A DNA stretch of 64,000 bases from Raphanus sativus. Taxonomy: Eukaryota > Streptophyta > Magnoliopsida > Brassicales > Brassicaceae. A program made the position numbers and the translations under genes. Below, in pieces: positions 32,949-43,740 of the stretch. The stretch lies in contig NC_079514.1 in NCBI RefSeq assembly GCF_000801105.2, forward strand, positions 24,964,293 through 25,028,292, read 5' to 3'. Position 1 is the stretch's first letter. Each line of letters begins with the position of its first letter. Below the pieces are notes generated by a model. It saw nothing but the letters and a program-made list of their open reading frames with translations. It was not told the origin of the DNA and made no database searches.

Positions 32949-35900
32949 CTAGTGGTAGTATTTCTTGAGATGCATAGCATTCCAAGTTCTCGGGATTTTT
33001 TCATCTTGCATGTTTGCGATTTGGTACGAACCTGGTCGGACGACTTTTATGATTTTGTATGGTCCTTCCCAGTTTGCTCCCAGTTTTCCTGCGTTTCGTT
33101 CAGCAGTGTTTTGGAAGACTTTTCGCAAGACCAGTTCACCCTCTTTGAATCTTCGATGCCGTACGTTCGCGTTGTAGTATTTTGCGGCGGCCTGCTGGTA
33201 ATTTTGAATTCGGATGAGGGCTTGGTCGCGACGCTCGTTGATGAGGTCAAGATTATCCAGCAGCATGGCATTGTTCAGGTCTTCCCGTTCGGGAAGAAAT
33301 CTCCCCCGTACGCCGGGGAATTCTACTTCCGCCGGAATCATGCATTCTGCTCCGTAAACGAGAGCGAATGGAGTTTCCCCCGTTGCTCGTCTCGGAGTGG
33401 TTCGATGAGACCAAAGGACCCCTTCGAGTTCTTCTGCCCATCGTCCCTTTTTGGCTTCCAAGCGTTTTTTCAATCCGTCTAGGACGGTCTTGTTTATGGT
33501 TTCAGCCTGTCCGTTGCACTGCGGGTATCTGGGGGTAGACTTGTTAAGTCGTATTTTCCATTTTTCGCAGAATGCTTCGAATCGAGTGGAGATAAACTGG
33601 GACCCGTTGTCCGTTATGATTTCGTACGGGACACCGTGTCTGGTTATGATGTTTTTCCAAACGAAGTTCTCGACTTGCACGTCTTTGATACTTGCGTAGG
33701 ATTCTGCTTCCACCCATTTTGAAAAGAAATCGGTGAGGACCAGCAGGAAACGTTTTTGTTTTGATTTGTGCATTGGTCCGACGATGTCCATCGACCATCG
33801 CATGAAAGGGTACGGAGACGAGATGGAAGAGAGGATCTCGGCGGGCTGATGAATTGTCGGGGCGTGCCGCTGACACTTCTCGCATTTCCGAGCGTACTTC
33901 TCGCAATCTTTTACCATAGTTGGCCAGTAGAATCCGTGGCGTTTTATTTTTGTTGCGAGAGACCTTCCGCCGGAGTGGTTTCCGCACGATCCAGAATGAA
34001 CCTCTTCCATGATTTTTCTCGCCTTCTCTCCTTCCGCGCAAGTCATGAGAGGTCCGGAGAATCGCCATTTGTAAATTTCGCCTTCCACGGTTACGTATCG
34101 TGCTGCCTGGATTTTTATTTTCCGGGCAGCCCATTTCTCCGCGGGTAGGGTACCATCTATAATGTAGGCTTTGATAGGTTCTAACCAGGGAACGTCGCAG
34201 CCATAGTCTGTTTGGTCTGCGTCATCTTCCGGTTGATCTTCGTTTTCTTCCGCGCCTTCGATCTGAGTTCTGATCAGGTTGGCGATTACCGGCGGTCCGA
34301 TGCTTGGATGCTCTATGAATTCGACGGGAATTATTCTCTTAAGCCCTGGATCCGAGCTCGAGGCAAGAGCGGCTAAAGCGTCAGCCTGGACGTTTTCCGA
34401 GCGGGGAATCCTGGTTAGCGCGAATTGCTGAAAATCGTGGGCCAAGTCTTGGACAACTTTCAGATATGCGTTCATCCTTTCATCCCTTGCTTCGTATTCT
34501 CCGCTAAACTGGTTTGCGACTAACTGAGAGTCGCAGTAAGCGTGAATGTTTCGAATTTTCAGCCCCTGGGCCAGTCGTAGGCCCGCAATTAGCGCCTCGT
34601 ATTCTGCTTCGTTGTTCGATGCACGAAAATCCAAGCGGAACGATTGCTCGAGGATTTCTCCTGTCGGCGAAGTGAGCCGGATCCCGATTCCAGATCCTTG
34701 CTTGGTCGAAGATCCATCGACATGGAGATCCCATGTTGATCCAGGGTCTTCATTAGTTAAATCCGTCGTGGGTAATTCTACTAAGAAGTCCGCGAGTACC
34801 TGCGATTTCGTGCAGGTCTTTGGACGATATTCGATATCGTACTCGCTTAGTTCAATCGCCCACTTCGCGAGTCTACCAGACTGGCTTGGACTGTGTAGAA
34901 TCGTCCGTAACGGAAAGGTAGTAAGCACCACGATGGTATGAGATTGGAAATACGGTCTAAGCTTTCTTGCCGAAGTTATGACAGCGAGTGCCAACTTTTC
35001 CATCAGCGGATACCGAGTTTCGGCATCTAGTAATGTTTTACTAATGTAGAAGATCGGCTTCTGTTCTCCGAATTCTTCTTGAATCAGGACGCCACTGACT
35101 GCTGATGCGGATACTGCGATGTAGAGGAACAAGGGCTCTCCGACTACGGGTTTTGCGAGGATAGGAGGGGTGGCCAGATACTGCTTCAGCTGTTGGAAAG
35201 CTTTCTCGCAATCCTCTGACCACTCGAACTTTTTATTCCCCTTTAAGGTTTCGTAGAAGGGGAGACACTTATCCGTGGATCGCGAGATGAATCGGTTTAA
35301 GGCCGCGACTCGTCCGGTCAGCCTCTGGACTTCCCGCTTGGTTCTCGGGGAGGCCATCTCTATCAGTGCGTTGATTTGTTTCGGATTGGCCTCAATTCCG
35401 CGGAATGTTACGAGGTAACCGAGAAATTCTCCCGACGCCACGGCGAATCTGCATTTTGATGGGTTGAGTTTCATGTTGTGTTGGTTCAACCTCTCAAAGC
35501 ATTCCTCTAGGTGGATCACGTGATCGCGTTCGTCGAGAGATTTTACCAACATATCGTCGATATACACCTCCATGGTTTTTCCGAGTTGCTCGGCAAACAT
35601 TCGGTTGACGAGTCGCTGATACGTGGCGCCGGCGTTCTTAAGACCGAAAGGCATTACTTTGTAGCAATAGGTTCCTCGGTCGGTAATGAATGCCGTCTTC
35701 TCGCGATCTTCGGGATTCATCATGATTTGATTGTAACCGGAGAACGCGTCCATGAACGATAGGAGTTTGTTTCCTGCGGTCGCCTCGACTAGACGGTCGA
35801 TGTGCGGAAGCGGAAAACAATCCTTCGGGCACGCTTTGTTGAGATCGGTAAAGTCAACGCATACTCGCCATTTCCCGTTCTTTTTCTTGACGACGACGGG

Positions 35901-36848
35901 ATTGGCGAGCCAGTCGGGATATCTTACTTCTGTTATTGATCCAACTTTGAGGAGTCTCTCGACTTCCTCATTGACCGCAGTTGCCCGTTCGGGGCCTAAC
36001 TTTCGCCTCTTTTGTTTTACGGGTTTGTGGGTTGGATCAATGTTGAGTTCGTGACATGTTATGTTAATGTCGATTCCCGGCATATCTTCCGCAGCCCAAG
36101 CGAACGTGTTAAGGTTCTTCTTGAGACATGCGATGAGTTCTGCTTTCAACGGATCGCGAAGATTGGCTCCAATCTCTACGCACCGCTCTGGGTTAGTCTC
36201 ATCGAGGCAGACCGAAATTACAGGTTCGCAAGTGGGCTCACGTTTCCCTTCCAGGACCTCAGCTCTTTGCGATTGCCAGAAGATTTCTGGAGGGTCCTGC
36301 GATGCTGGTTCGTGGGTTGCTTGCTTTTTTGGTTTAGTTTCGGGCTCAGAGTTTTTCCGTTTTAACCCAGCGGTCAAGCAGACTTGCGGTGCTTTACGAT
36401 CTCCTTGTATCGTTTCCACTCCGGAGAGGGTCGGAAATTTGAGGCACAGATGGTAAGTCGAGGGGATCGCTCGCATGGAATTTAACCACGGAGTCCCGAC
36501 GATCGCGTTATATGCTGCTGGACCGTCGACTACCAAAAATTCTGCCGTCTTTGTGACGCTCCCGGCTCTGACCGAAAGATCGACCGAGCCGAGGGTCATT
36601 GTGATGTTTCCTGAGAGTCCGATTATCGGATTGGGATCGTCCGTGATAGCGTTTAGGTCGATTCCCATCCTCTCGAGGGTGTTTTTATATATAATATTGG
36701 TCGAGCATCCGGTGTCGACCAATATTCTCGCTACGTCAATGTCCTGGATCGTTAGTCTGATAACGAGGAGTTCGTCATGAGGTTTGGCTTGATCAGCCGT
36801 TGCTCTGTCCCCGAATGACACGATGTTGCGGACAGGTGATGTGGCCAT
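32949..36848 (-). CDS. Complete Tat-type pol polyprotein (protease-RT-RNase H-integrase)
   Basis: 1299 codons without interruption. Domains by residue: aspartic protease with D-T-G at 45-47; reverse transcriptase about 290-560 with FMDAFSGYNQ near 365 and YIDD at 429-432; RNase H about 705-830 with D711, E748, D773 and D823; integrase zinc region H951, H958, C989, C992, catalytic D1021, D1080 and E1116; a C-terminal GPYKI-type fold to the end (KKYYH). All catalytic residues I can check are present. The Met start is only 66 bp from the LTR, preceded by the primer site, and no gag domain exists before it. It replicates by copying RNA to DNA and integrating it; capsid would have to come from elsewhere. 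Confidence 0.9.
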   Translation of the reverse strand: MATSPVRNIVSFGDRATADQAKPHDELLVIRLTIQDIDVARILVDTGCSTNIIYKNTLERMGIDLNAITDDPNPIIGLSGNITMTLGSVDLSVRAGSVTKTAEFLVVDGPAAYNAIVGTPWLNSMRAIPSTYHLCLKFPTLSGVETIQGDRKAPQVCLTAGLKRKNSEPETKPKKQATHEPASQDPPEIFWQSQRAEVLEGKREPTCEPVISVCLDETNPERCVEIGANLRDPLKAELIACLKKNLNTFAWAAEDMPGIDINITCHELNIDPTHKPVKQKRRKLGPERATAVNEEVERLLKVGSITEVRYPDWLANPVVVKKKNGKWRVCVDFTDLNKACPKDCFPLPHIDRLVEATAGNKLLSFMDAFSGYNQIMMNPEDREKTAFITDRGTYCYKVMPFGLKNAGATYQRLVNRMFAEQLGKTMEVYIDDMLVKSLDERDHVIHLEECFERLNQHNMKLNPSKCRFAVASGEFLGYLVTFRGIEANPKQINALIEMASPRTKREVQRLTGRVAALNRFISRSTDKCLPFYETLKGNKKFEWSEDCEKAFQQLKQYLATPPILAKPVVGEPLFLYIAVSASAVSGVLIQEEFGEQKPIFYISKTLLDAETRYPLMEKLALAVITSARKLRPYFQSHTIVVLTTFPLRTILHSPSQSGRLAKWAIELSEYDIEYRPKTCTKSQVLADFLVELPTTDLTNEDPGSTWDLHVDGSSTKQGSGIGIRLTSPTGEILEQSFRLDFRASNNEAEYEALIAGLRLAQGLKIRNIHAYCDSQLVANQFSGEYEARDERMNAYLKVVQDLAHDFQQFALTRIPRSENVQADALAALASSSDPGLKRIIPVEFIEHPSIGPPVIANLIRTQIEGAEENEDQPEDDADQTDYGCDVPWLEPIKAYIIDGTLPAEKWAARKIKIQAARYVTVEGEIYKWRFSGPLMTCAEGEKARKIMEEVHSGSCGNHSGGRSLATKIKRHGFYWPTMVKDCEKYARKCEKCQRHAPTIHQPAEILSSISSPYPFMRWSMDIVGPMHKSKQKRFLLVLTDFFSKWVEAESYASIKDVQVENFVWKNIITRHGVPYEIITDNGSQFISTRFEAFCEKWKIRLNKSTPRYPQCNGQAETINKTVLDGLKKRLEAKKGRWAEELEGVLWSHRTTPRRATGETPFALVYGAECMIPAEVEFPGVRGRFLPEREDLNNAMLLDNLDLINERRDQALIRIQNYQQAAAKYYNANVRHRRFKEGELVLRKVFQNTAERNAGKLGANWEGPYKIIKVVRPGSYQIANMQDEKIPRTWNAMHLKKYYH

Positions 36849-36893
36849 GCTGTTGTTACCAATCGTAGGTTTTTGAGTAAGAGAATCCGACCC

Positions 36894-36911
36894 CCCCTCC
36901 TTCTAGCGCCA
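36894..36911 (-). promoter_or_regulatory. Primer-binding site of level-3 element
   Basis: TGGCGCTAGAAGGAGGGG on the - strand, three bases after the LTR end. The identical site is found in the level-1 Tat element at 43720-43737. The tRNA is not assigned. Confidence 0.75.
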
Positions 36912-36914
36912 AAC

Positions 36915-38402
36915 TGTGGGAACCGAAATTCGCACTGTCGATTTTAAGTAAGTAAATCGAAGGAAAACTAAGTAAACCTAGCTTTCCCTGAAGGCTCGGA
37001 TTCTCTGCGATAACCAAACGAAAATGATAAAACAAAGCAACGTAGCGGAAAGATTGCACTAAGGCGTTTTATTAAATAGATGGTACAATATTCTTCCGAA
37101 AAAAGGGAAGTAGAGAAACGCTGAAGCAAAAAGCGACGGAAATAAAGGAGACAAAGCGTTATAAGCTTTGCTCCGCTAGTCTAACCTCCTAAGTCCTAAG
37201 CTAGCAGGAATTCTCTAAGTCCCTAAGTTTCGGATTTGCTCTCTCTCTAGGATTTTTTGCTCTGCCTTCCTTCCTCTCCCCAAGCTCCTTTATATACTCC
37301 TTCTTATGACGGTCTATTCTTCTTCTGGGCCGCAGGGCGGGCTTCTTTCCATTTTCGTCGGCCTCCGCGTTTTTTAGGAAACTTGACATTTATCCATCCG
37401 ACGATTTAACATTTATCTTGTTATGTAAAGATAAGCGTAAATCGTCGTATCCATCTCAGATAATCGTAGACTGACTGTTCGATCGCGTTTGGTCCCTTTC
37501 GGACCGTCTTTAGGACTTCCGTTGTTTTCTACGATCTCTTTAGAAGTTCCTCGTTCATTCGTAGAGTTGAGACGAATGGTGTTTTAAGATGACCATCGCT
37601 GTTTCGTACGAAGAATCTAAGATCTTCCTTCCCGTCGATGTCTTACGAGTTTTCTGAAATGTTTCCGATGGTTTCGCGAAGACTTAGGAAAGACTCGAAG
37701 TACAGATTTCTGATTGCCGGGAACTAGGACTCGTGTACCGAAGATCATCGACCGAAGACCCGAGCCAGCACGGGGCTAGCCGCCCGGCGGCCACGGCCAG
37801 CACGGGCGCTAGCCGCCGGCGGCCACGGCCAGCACGGGACTAGCCGCCCGGCGGCCACGGCCAGCACGGGCGCTAGCCGCCGGCGGCCACGGCCAGCACG
37901 GGGCTAGCCGCCCGGCGGCCACGGCCAGCACGGGCGCTAGCCGCCGGCGGCCACGGCCAGCACGGGGCTAGCCGCCCGGCGGCCACGGCCAGCACGGGCG
38001 CTAGCCGCCGGCGGCCACGGCCAGCACGGGGCTAGCCGCCCGGCGGCCACGGCCAGCACGGGCGCTAGCCGCCGGCGGCCACGGCCAGCACGGGGCTAGC
38101 CGCCCGGCGGCCACGGCCAGCACGGGGCTAGCCGCCCGGCGGCCACGGCCAGCACGGGCGCTAGCCGCCGGCGGCCACGGCCAGCACGGGGCTAGCCGCC
38201 CGGCGGCCACGGCCAGCACGGGCGCTAGCCGCCGGCGGCCACGGCCAGCACGGGGCTAGCCGCCCGGCGGCTACAGCCAAGGCCTGGGTCGGCTGCTCGG
38301 TTCCTTCGGTCTACGGGTGTTCGTGTTCGTTTGTCGGAAGGTTTTTCGTATGACAAATAGACTTAGCCGTTGATTTCGAGATAATCGTTTTTGACCCCAA
38401 CA
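36915..38402 (-). repeat. 5' LTR of level-3 element
   Basis: 1488 bp, TGTGGGAACC to CCCCAACA. TATA box (GTATATAAAG, - strand) at about 37288-37297. U3 carries sixteen 32-bp monomers. Expected to drive transcription of pol toward lower coordinates. Confidence 0.93.
37765..38280. repeat. 32-bp GC-rich tandem array, 16 monomers (5' LTR)
   Basis: Same alternating monomers as at 29973-30430. The alternation is broken once (units 11 and 12 are the same type), which suggests slippage or unequal exchange. The array lies about 500-1000 bp upstream of the TATA box. Confidence 0.92.
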
Positions 38403-38407
38403 AACAG

Positions 38408-38780
38408 TACCCGCGTGAATAGTATCTCGGTGAACAGTACATCGGTGAACAGTATTCGCGTGAACAGTGTCGTTTGACGATTTGTGTACTATGTCGATCA
38501 CCGGTTCTTGTAGGGTGTCGATCGATTCGTGATGGACGATGTCGATCGATTTGTGGTGTATGCTATCGATCGATGCTGCTTGGAGGGTGTCGATCGTTAC
38601 ATCCCTCGTAGACTTACGGATCGTGCATAAACCAGCATGTTGCTTCTTTGAATAAGCTAAAAATTATTTCTTCATTGTTGCTTATGGTATGTACTTGAAA
38701 CAGAAGAAAAAATTTTATGAGATTTTTGAACAATTATAAAACCTAAACAAAATCTAACTAAATAAGATCTAATGGCGATC
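38408..38780 (-). pseudogene. 5' part of SID-rich ORF, gag-only element copy 2
   Basis: The rest of the GAACAGT array (to about 38480) encodes VHANTVHRCTVHRD-like peptide. Upstream of it, to about 38700, the same strand reads SID repeats (TIDTLQ, SIDSIHH, SIDIVHH). A Met-initiated frame can be read from about 38690. It continued into the array at 28560-29126 before the level-3 insertion. Confidence 0.55.
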
Positions 38781-38785
38781 AAAGC

Positions 38786-38803
38786 TCCCCGGCAACGGCG
38801 CTA
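38786..38803 (-). promoter_or_regulatory. tRNA-Asp-type primer-binding site, gag-only element copy 2
   Basis: TAGCGCCGTTGCCGGGGA on the - strand, four bases after the LTR end, complementary to the tRNA-Asp 3' end apart from its second base. Confidence 0.8.
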
Positions 38804-38807
38804 AATT

Positions 38808-40247
38808 TGATATCACTCAAATTACCCTAAGGAGTGAATTACTCTCATCAAAAGAGGTCAAGTTATAGTACTTAGGGATCGAATCCACAAGGAGCTAAGG
38901 CACACACTAGATCTAATAGTTATGACTAAGCTAGGCTAACAGTAAATAGATTATAAAGCAGTAAAAAAGATAGGAAATATATTAAATAGCAAGGGCGAAC
39001 AAGGTAGTTGTTCTTATGAAACCAAGGTAGTTGATGGAAGGATGGTAGCTAGATCTAGGATTTCTATTCAGGAATTGGGGATTATAATTTCTATAAATGC
39101 TTTAACAAGTTGCTTGCATGATACTATAGATCTCAGCCGCTTAACATATGTGATAAATCACTGTTAAATTATCTAGATATCTGGCCACACCTTTCGCATG
39201 ATGACACAGAAAAAGAGTCGGTCGATATCCTTTTGAGATATCGAGCAATACACCTTTCGCAGCGCCGATCGATTCACCTGTCGGGATATCGTTCGACGGC
39301 TTCTAGATCTGCCTAGGCGCGAGCCGAATATGACCACAAGGTCTCAAGGAGGAACTGTCGTTCTTCTCAACGGGAGACAGGCAAGCTCAAATGGATAATT
39401 CAAGATAATCAAAGATCCTAGTGATCTATGTTCTAGTTAGCTAATCTAGAACAAGCATAGAATTCAATCCATTTGATGAATATCACAACTTAGCAAGTTT
39501 TGTTTGGGGCTAATCCCACAAACCTATCTGAACCATAGATCTAATAGGTGGATCTATTTAGACATGAAGTTTGTCACAGAAATCATAGATGAATAGATGA
39601 AAATGCAATAGATAGATAATCCAAAAGTAAAGGAGTTCCAGGAGGACTCTCAAGGAGTTCCTCCCTTCTCTCCTAATAGAAACAATGAAAACAAAGAAAG
39701 CATAGAAAGCGTAGCCGTCAACAATGGCTTAGAAATAACATAAATAGGATTTCTGGTCGTCAAGGGTATTTTGGTAACTTTGTGGTGACTCCTGGGCTTC
39801 AGTCGGTCATGAAATATACTCAGCCCACATTCTGATGTCCCTGTCGATCGACATGCAGTGTGCTGTGTCGATCGACATACAATCCTCTTCTCGGCAGCTT
39901 CCTCTCGCGAGGCAGACTGACCACGCTTCAGTAAAACGGGCATAACTTCCGATCTAACTATTGGATTGATCTCAAACCGGTGGCATTGGAAAGCTAACTC
40001 AAAGCTCTAGCTTGTGTCCAAATATGGGATAAATCCAATGGTAAGAAGGTATCCATCGAGAGATAAATATCTGAAGCGTCTGTGCAGTCCTGCACTGCGA
40101 AAGACTCCAAAAGGCACCAAAATCACCATATATCTCCAAATCGTCCCTGAACCTGTAAATACTCTAAGTAGACTCCAATATATAGTAAATAGTATATAAA
40201 ACACTTATATACCATGGGTAAAAATAGGTAAAATCAATGGTATATCA
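38808..40247 (-). repeat. 5' LTR of gag-only element copy 2
   Basis: 1440 bp with the same termini as 22184-23615. Roughly 45 substitutions from the partner were counted by eye, plus an 8-bp ATAGATGA-type insertion near 39590. The right flank GTGTT (40248-40252) is the target duplication. Confidence 0.93.
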
Positions 40248-41830
40248 GTGTTCCGATACCGCCAAATAGAGTAACAGGACCTCACCTTCCAAGGGTTTTG
40301 AGAGGAGAGGTGGAGCAGTGAGATAGGCCTTGAGATCGGTTAGGGCTTGCTCACATTTCTCGGTCCATTGGAAGTCCTTGGGGTCCTTCAAGGTTTCGAA
40401 GAAGGCATGCGACTTGTCTGATAGCCTGGAGATGAACCTACTCAAAGCAGCCATCCTTCCTGTCAGCCTTTGCACCTCCTTGACGTTGCGAGGTGAAGGT
40501 ATCACCTGGATCGCTCTCACCTGCTCTTGGTTTGCTTCAATACCCCTGTGGGTGACTATGTACCCTAGGAACTTTCCAGAGCTTACTCCGAACGAGCACT
40601 TTGAAGGGTTTAGGTTCATGTTGTACCTCCTCAGAGTGGTGAAGGCTTGTTGAAGGTGTGAGATATGGTCTTCGGCGTCTAGAGACTTTACCAACATGTC
40701 ATCAATGTAGACTTCCATGGTCTGCCCTATCTGATCGGCGAACATCATGTTGACAAGTCTTTGGTAGGTCGAGCCAGCGTTCTTCAATCCGAAAGGCATA
40801 ACCTTGTAACAGTAGATACCCCTTGAGGTCATGAATGAGGTATTCTCTTGATCGTCAGGGTGCTCGTCAGGGTGCATTAGGATCTGGTTATACCCAGATA
40901 ACGCATCCATGAAACTCATCAGCTCATGACCAGCCGTTGCGTCGACTAGCTTGTCGATGTGAGGCAAAGGGAAAGGATCTTTAGGACAGGACTTATTAAG
41001 GTCCGTGAAGTCGATACAGACTCTCCACTTCCCATTCTTCTTCCTGACCACCACCACATTGGCTAGTCATTCCGGGTATTGCACCTCTCGTATGAATCCA
41101 GCATCTAGTAGGTTCTTGACCTCTTCGTTGATTATCTCGTCCCTTTCAGGAGCGAATTTTCTCCTCTTCTGTCTGACAGGAGGATGCATCGGGTCCACCT
41201 TGAGTTGATGCATGATAACATCGGGATCAATTCCAGGCATGTCTTCATGAGACCAGGCAAAGCAATCGGAGTTGGACCTTAGGAAATCGACCAGTCTCCT
41301 TCTCAAGCCTTCTAGAAGCTTGGAGCCTATCTTTAAGTTTCGGCTCGAGTTCCCTTCCGTGAGCGGGACCTCATCCATTTCTTCCACTTCCGGCTCTTCG
41401 GTATGTGGGGCCGGAAGCGTCTTCTGTAATTGCTATAAGACCTGAGTCTTTCCCTTAAGGGTAGTCCGATAGCAAGACCTAGCATTCTCTTGATCTCCCT
41501 TGACCGCTTTGATGCCCCAAGGGGTTGGGAACTTGACCAGCTGGTGCAAAGTTGAAGGTACGGCTCCCATGTCATGGATCAAGGCCTTCCCAATATCACG
41601 TTGTATGATGAGGGGCAGTCGACGACCAGGAACTTCGTGGCTTGGTTTACCCCTTCGGCATACACGGGAAGAAGGACCTCTCCTAAGGTTTGTTTGACTT
41701 CTCCACTGAAGCCTACGAGGGGAGTTGCCTTTATGGTTAGAGCTGTAGGTTCCAAACCCAGGTCGGCGAAGGCCGAATGGAAGATTATGTTGCTGGAGCT
41801 CCCATTATCTACCAGTATTCGCTTGATCAA
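40248..41830 (-). pseudogene. Level-1 Tat protease and reverse transcriptase, right part of split pol
   Basis: Protease: [17 protein letters not shown] at about 41820, with the D-N-G variant frequent in Tat elements. After it, a one-base deletion near 41578 breaks the frame. Reverse transcriptase: PVRQKRRKFAPERD, then GKWRVCIDFTDLNKSCPKD, FMDALSGYNQ, VMPFGLKNAGSTYQRLV and VYIDDMLVKS. One TGA replaces a Trp between YPE and LANVVVV (about 41065). A duplicated HPDE (tandem 12 bp) sits near 40860. The ORF is cut at 40248 by the gag-only element and resumes at 22183. Confidence 0.9.
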
Positions 41831-42022
41831 ACGGTTTGCTATGGTAAGTGAAATGACGAGAGCGTCATGATGAGGGGTGAGGACCTCCTCTTGCTCCCTT
41901 GCAGTGAAACTGATCTCATCTGTTCCAAGGAGTAGGCGCTTGGGACCCTCGGCCTCTTGGCCATTCCTGGCATTGCGAGTACTTCTCTTGGCTGCGGCAC
42001 TGCTAATTCCGCTTACCTCTGA

Positions 42023-43705
42023 TCAGCCTGTGATGACATGGATCACCCGGTCTTGCTGTGGTGGCAATGCAGGAGCTGCCTCGATAAGGAGATCGGGACC
42101 TTCTTTATTTAGAAGGTTCTTGGCTTTATCCGAGAGGAAATCCTGTAGGTAGCCTTTCTTGAGGAGCTCGGCGACTTCCATCTTCAGGGCTATGCAATCC
42201 TCCGTAGTATGACCATGGTCACTATGGAACTCGCACCATCGCTTGGGGTTTCGATTAGCCTCTGCGGCCTTCATCTTAGGAGGCCACTTGACTTGAGGAC
42301 CCATTTGTCGTAAGACACCGATCAGTTTCGGTTTGGATATCGCAAGATGGGAGATGTCAGGCCAAGTAGATACCATCATCCCTTCGGGTCTAGACAAAGG
42401 TCGATGCTGATACTTGCCCCTGTTCGGGTTATTAGTCTCCCTAGCGGACTTAGAGTGAGACGGCTCGTCGCGGTCACTCCTTGTAGGCTTTGATGACTTC
42501 TGATTATACTTCGGACCGGCTTTGGCCCTACTAGCAACGTCTTCTTCCCATCTTACTTGAGCCCAAGCACGACACAGTACGTCTTCCATAATCCTGCACT
42601 TGTATTTGATCAGCTCCTTGTAAAGATCTCCCTCAGGAAATAGACCCCTCTTAAAGGCTGAGATAGTCGTATCAGCGTTGCACCCAGGGATAGCCACCTT
42701 CTCTTGGTTGAAGCGAGCTATGTAAGAACGAAGGGGCTCATTCCTATGCTGGAGGATCTCATAGAGATCATCTGAGTTCTTCTCTAGGTCACGGCTGCTA
42801 GCAAACTGCTCTACGAACTTATCGCTAAGGGCTGCAAAGGATTTGATGGATTTGGTAGGCATGTTGATATACCACTGGAGAGCAGGGCCGGTCAAGGTTG
42901 ATCTGAATCCTTTGCACATGGTAGCTTCCCGTGCATCCCGAGGGATTGCTACTGCTAGCATGCGTTGCTTGTACTGAGCAATATGATTGTTGGGATCCCC
43001 AGTACCTTCATACATCTTTATGCTCGGGAAAGAGAACTTTCACGGCATCTCCACCGAAGCAATCTCTTCCACGAAAGGTGTATCGGAATAGGACCCCTGA
43101 TTACTTCTTCGAATAGGAGGAGCTGCCCCTGGGAGCCTTTCTACCATAGATTGAATGGTGCTGAACCTTTCGGAGACCACTATTTATAAGTAGGCTGCTA
43201 GGGCCGGATCTGAGATCCAAGGATCATCAGGTGAATACTCTTCGTCCTCCGTATCGGAATCACGATCTACTTGTAATTGGGTCCCATCGTTCGCGGCTCC
43301 TCGGCTTTCGGGTTCGTCTTCGGTTGAGGCGGGTCGACGAGGTACCTTTTCACTGTCGCGCGGAGTGTAGAGTGAAGCCATGGGTCGTACCCTAGTCCGG
43401 AACCGCTTTCGCTTGTTGCTAACTTCACCGAGGGTATGGTTCTCTTGTCGAAGGACAAGATTCTCCGCCTTTATGGCGTCTAGCTTCTCGGCGCTTTGCT
43501 GTAGTTGTGTGGAGTGCTCTCCATGGTTCTCTTGGTCTTTTAGGGTTTGAACTTCGAGGAGAAGTTCAGGACCTCCGGATGTTTTCTCCCGAGCTTTGTG
43601 AAGATCGGTAACCTGACTCTGAAGAAACTCGAGCTTGTTGAGGAGCTCAATCTCTCTCGGAGTCATCTCCGTCTGGTTAGTATCGTCCTCTAGTGTCATC
43701 GTCAC
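42023..43705 (-). pseudogene. Level-1 Tat gag
   Basis: The N-terminal part (43705-43187) is a coiled-coil and acidic region. A TAA at 43184-43186 and a TGA near 43039 interrupt the frame, which then continues from 43015 to 42023: MYEGTGDPNNHIAQYKQRML, ALQWYINMPTKSIKSFAAL and RDLEKNSDDLYEILQHRNEP, a classical Retrotrans_gag domain. The C-terminus has a CEFHSDHGHTTEDCIALK motif, the degenerate zinc-knuckle-like stretch of Tat gag. The upstream and downstream frames agree, so only point nonsense changes separate them. Followed by the protease after a short linker. Confidence 0.88.
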
Positions 43706-43719
43706 GTAGTTGGATCACT

Positions 43720-43737
43720 CCCCTCCTTCTAGCGCCA
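43720..43737 (-). promoter_or_regulatory. Primer-binding site of level-1 Tat element
   Basis: TGGCGCTAGAAGGAGGGG on the - strand, three bases from the LTR. Identical to the site at 36894-36911. Confidence 0.75.
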
Positions 43738-43740
43738 AAC

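Larger units (their letters stand above)
29127..38402 (-). mobile_element. Young Tat-type LTR retrotransposon lacking gag, level 3
   Basis: LTRs 29127-30551 (1425 bp) and 36915-38402 (1488 bp) begin TGTGGGAACC and end CCCCAACA, flanked by AACAG on both sides. The 63-bp length difference is explained by two 32-bp repeat units less one base. About 10 substitutions over roughly 970 comparable bases (about 1%) were counted by eye. On the - strand: primer site, a 1299-codon uninterrupted pol, a non-coding stretch, an antisense spliced ORF, polypurine tract. Only 66 bp separate the LTR from the pol start, so gag is absent. It is the most recent insertion in the window. Confidence 0.93.
22184..40247 (-). 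mobile_element. Athila-lineage gag-only retroelement, copy 2 (level 2 of the nest)
   Basis: Complete ends: LTRs 22184-23615 and 38808-40247 (1432 and 1440 bp, about 3% different by eye, one 8-bp indel) beginning and ending TGATAT..ATATCA, flanked by GTGTT on both sides. A tRNA-Asp-type primer site (38786-38803) and a polypurine tract (23616-23630) fix the - orientation. Minus the 9.3-kb inner insertion it is about 8.8 kb. Its internal 5.9 kb encodes gag-like and SID-rich ORFs but no reverse transcriptase, RNase H or integrase. It must have moved with proteins supplied by another element. Confidence 0.92.

Noticed and set aside
32952..36780. Many + strand frames of 60-176 codons opposite pol
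   Set aside because: Shadows of a strongly coding - strand; no domain, start context or homology seen in them.
38001..38219. Ala/Arg/Trp-rich - strand frame
   Set aside because: Produced entirely by the 32-bp GC-rich LTR array.
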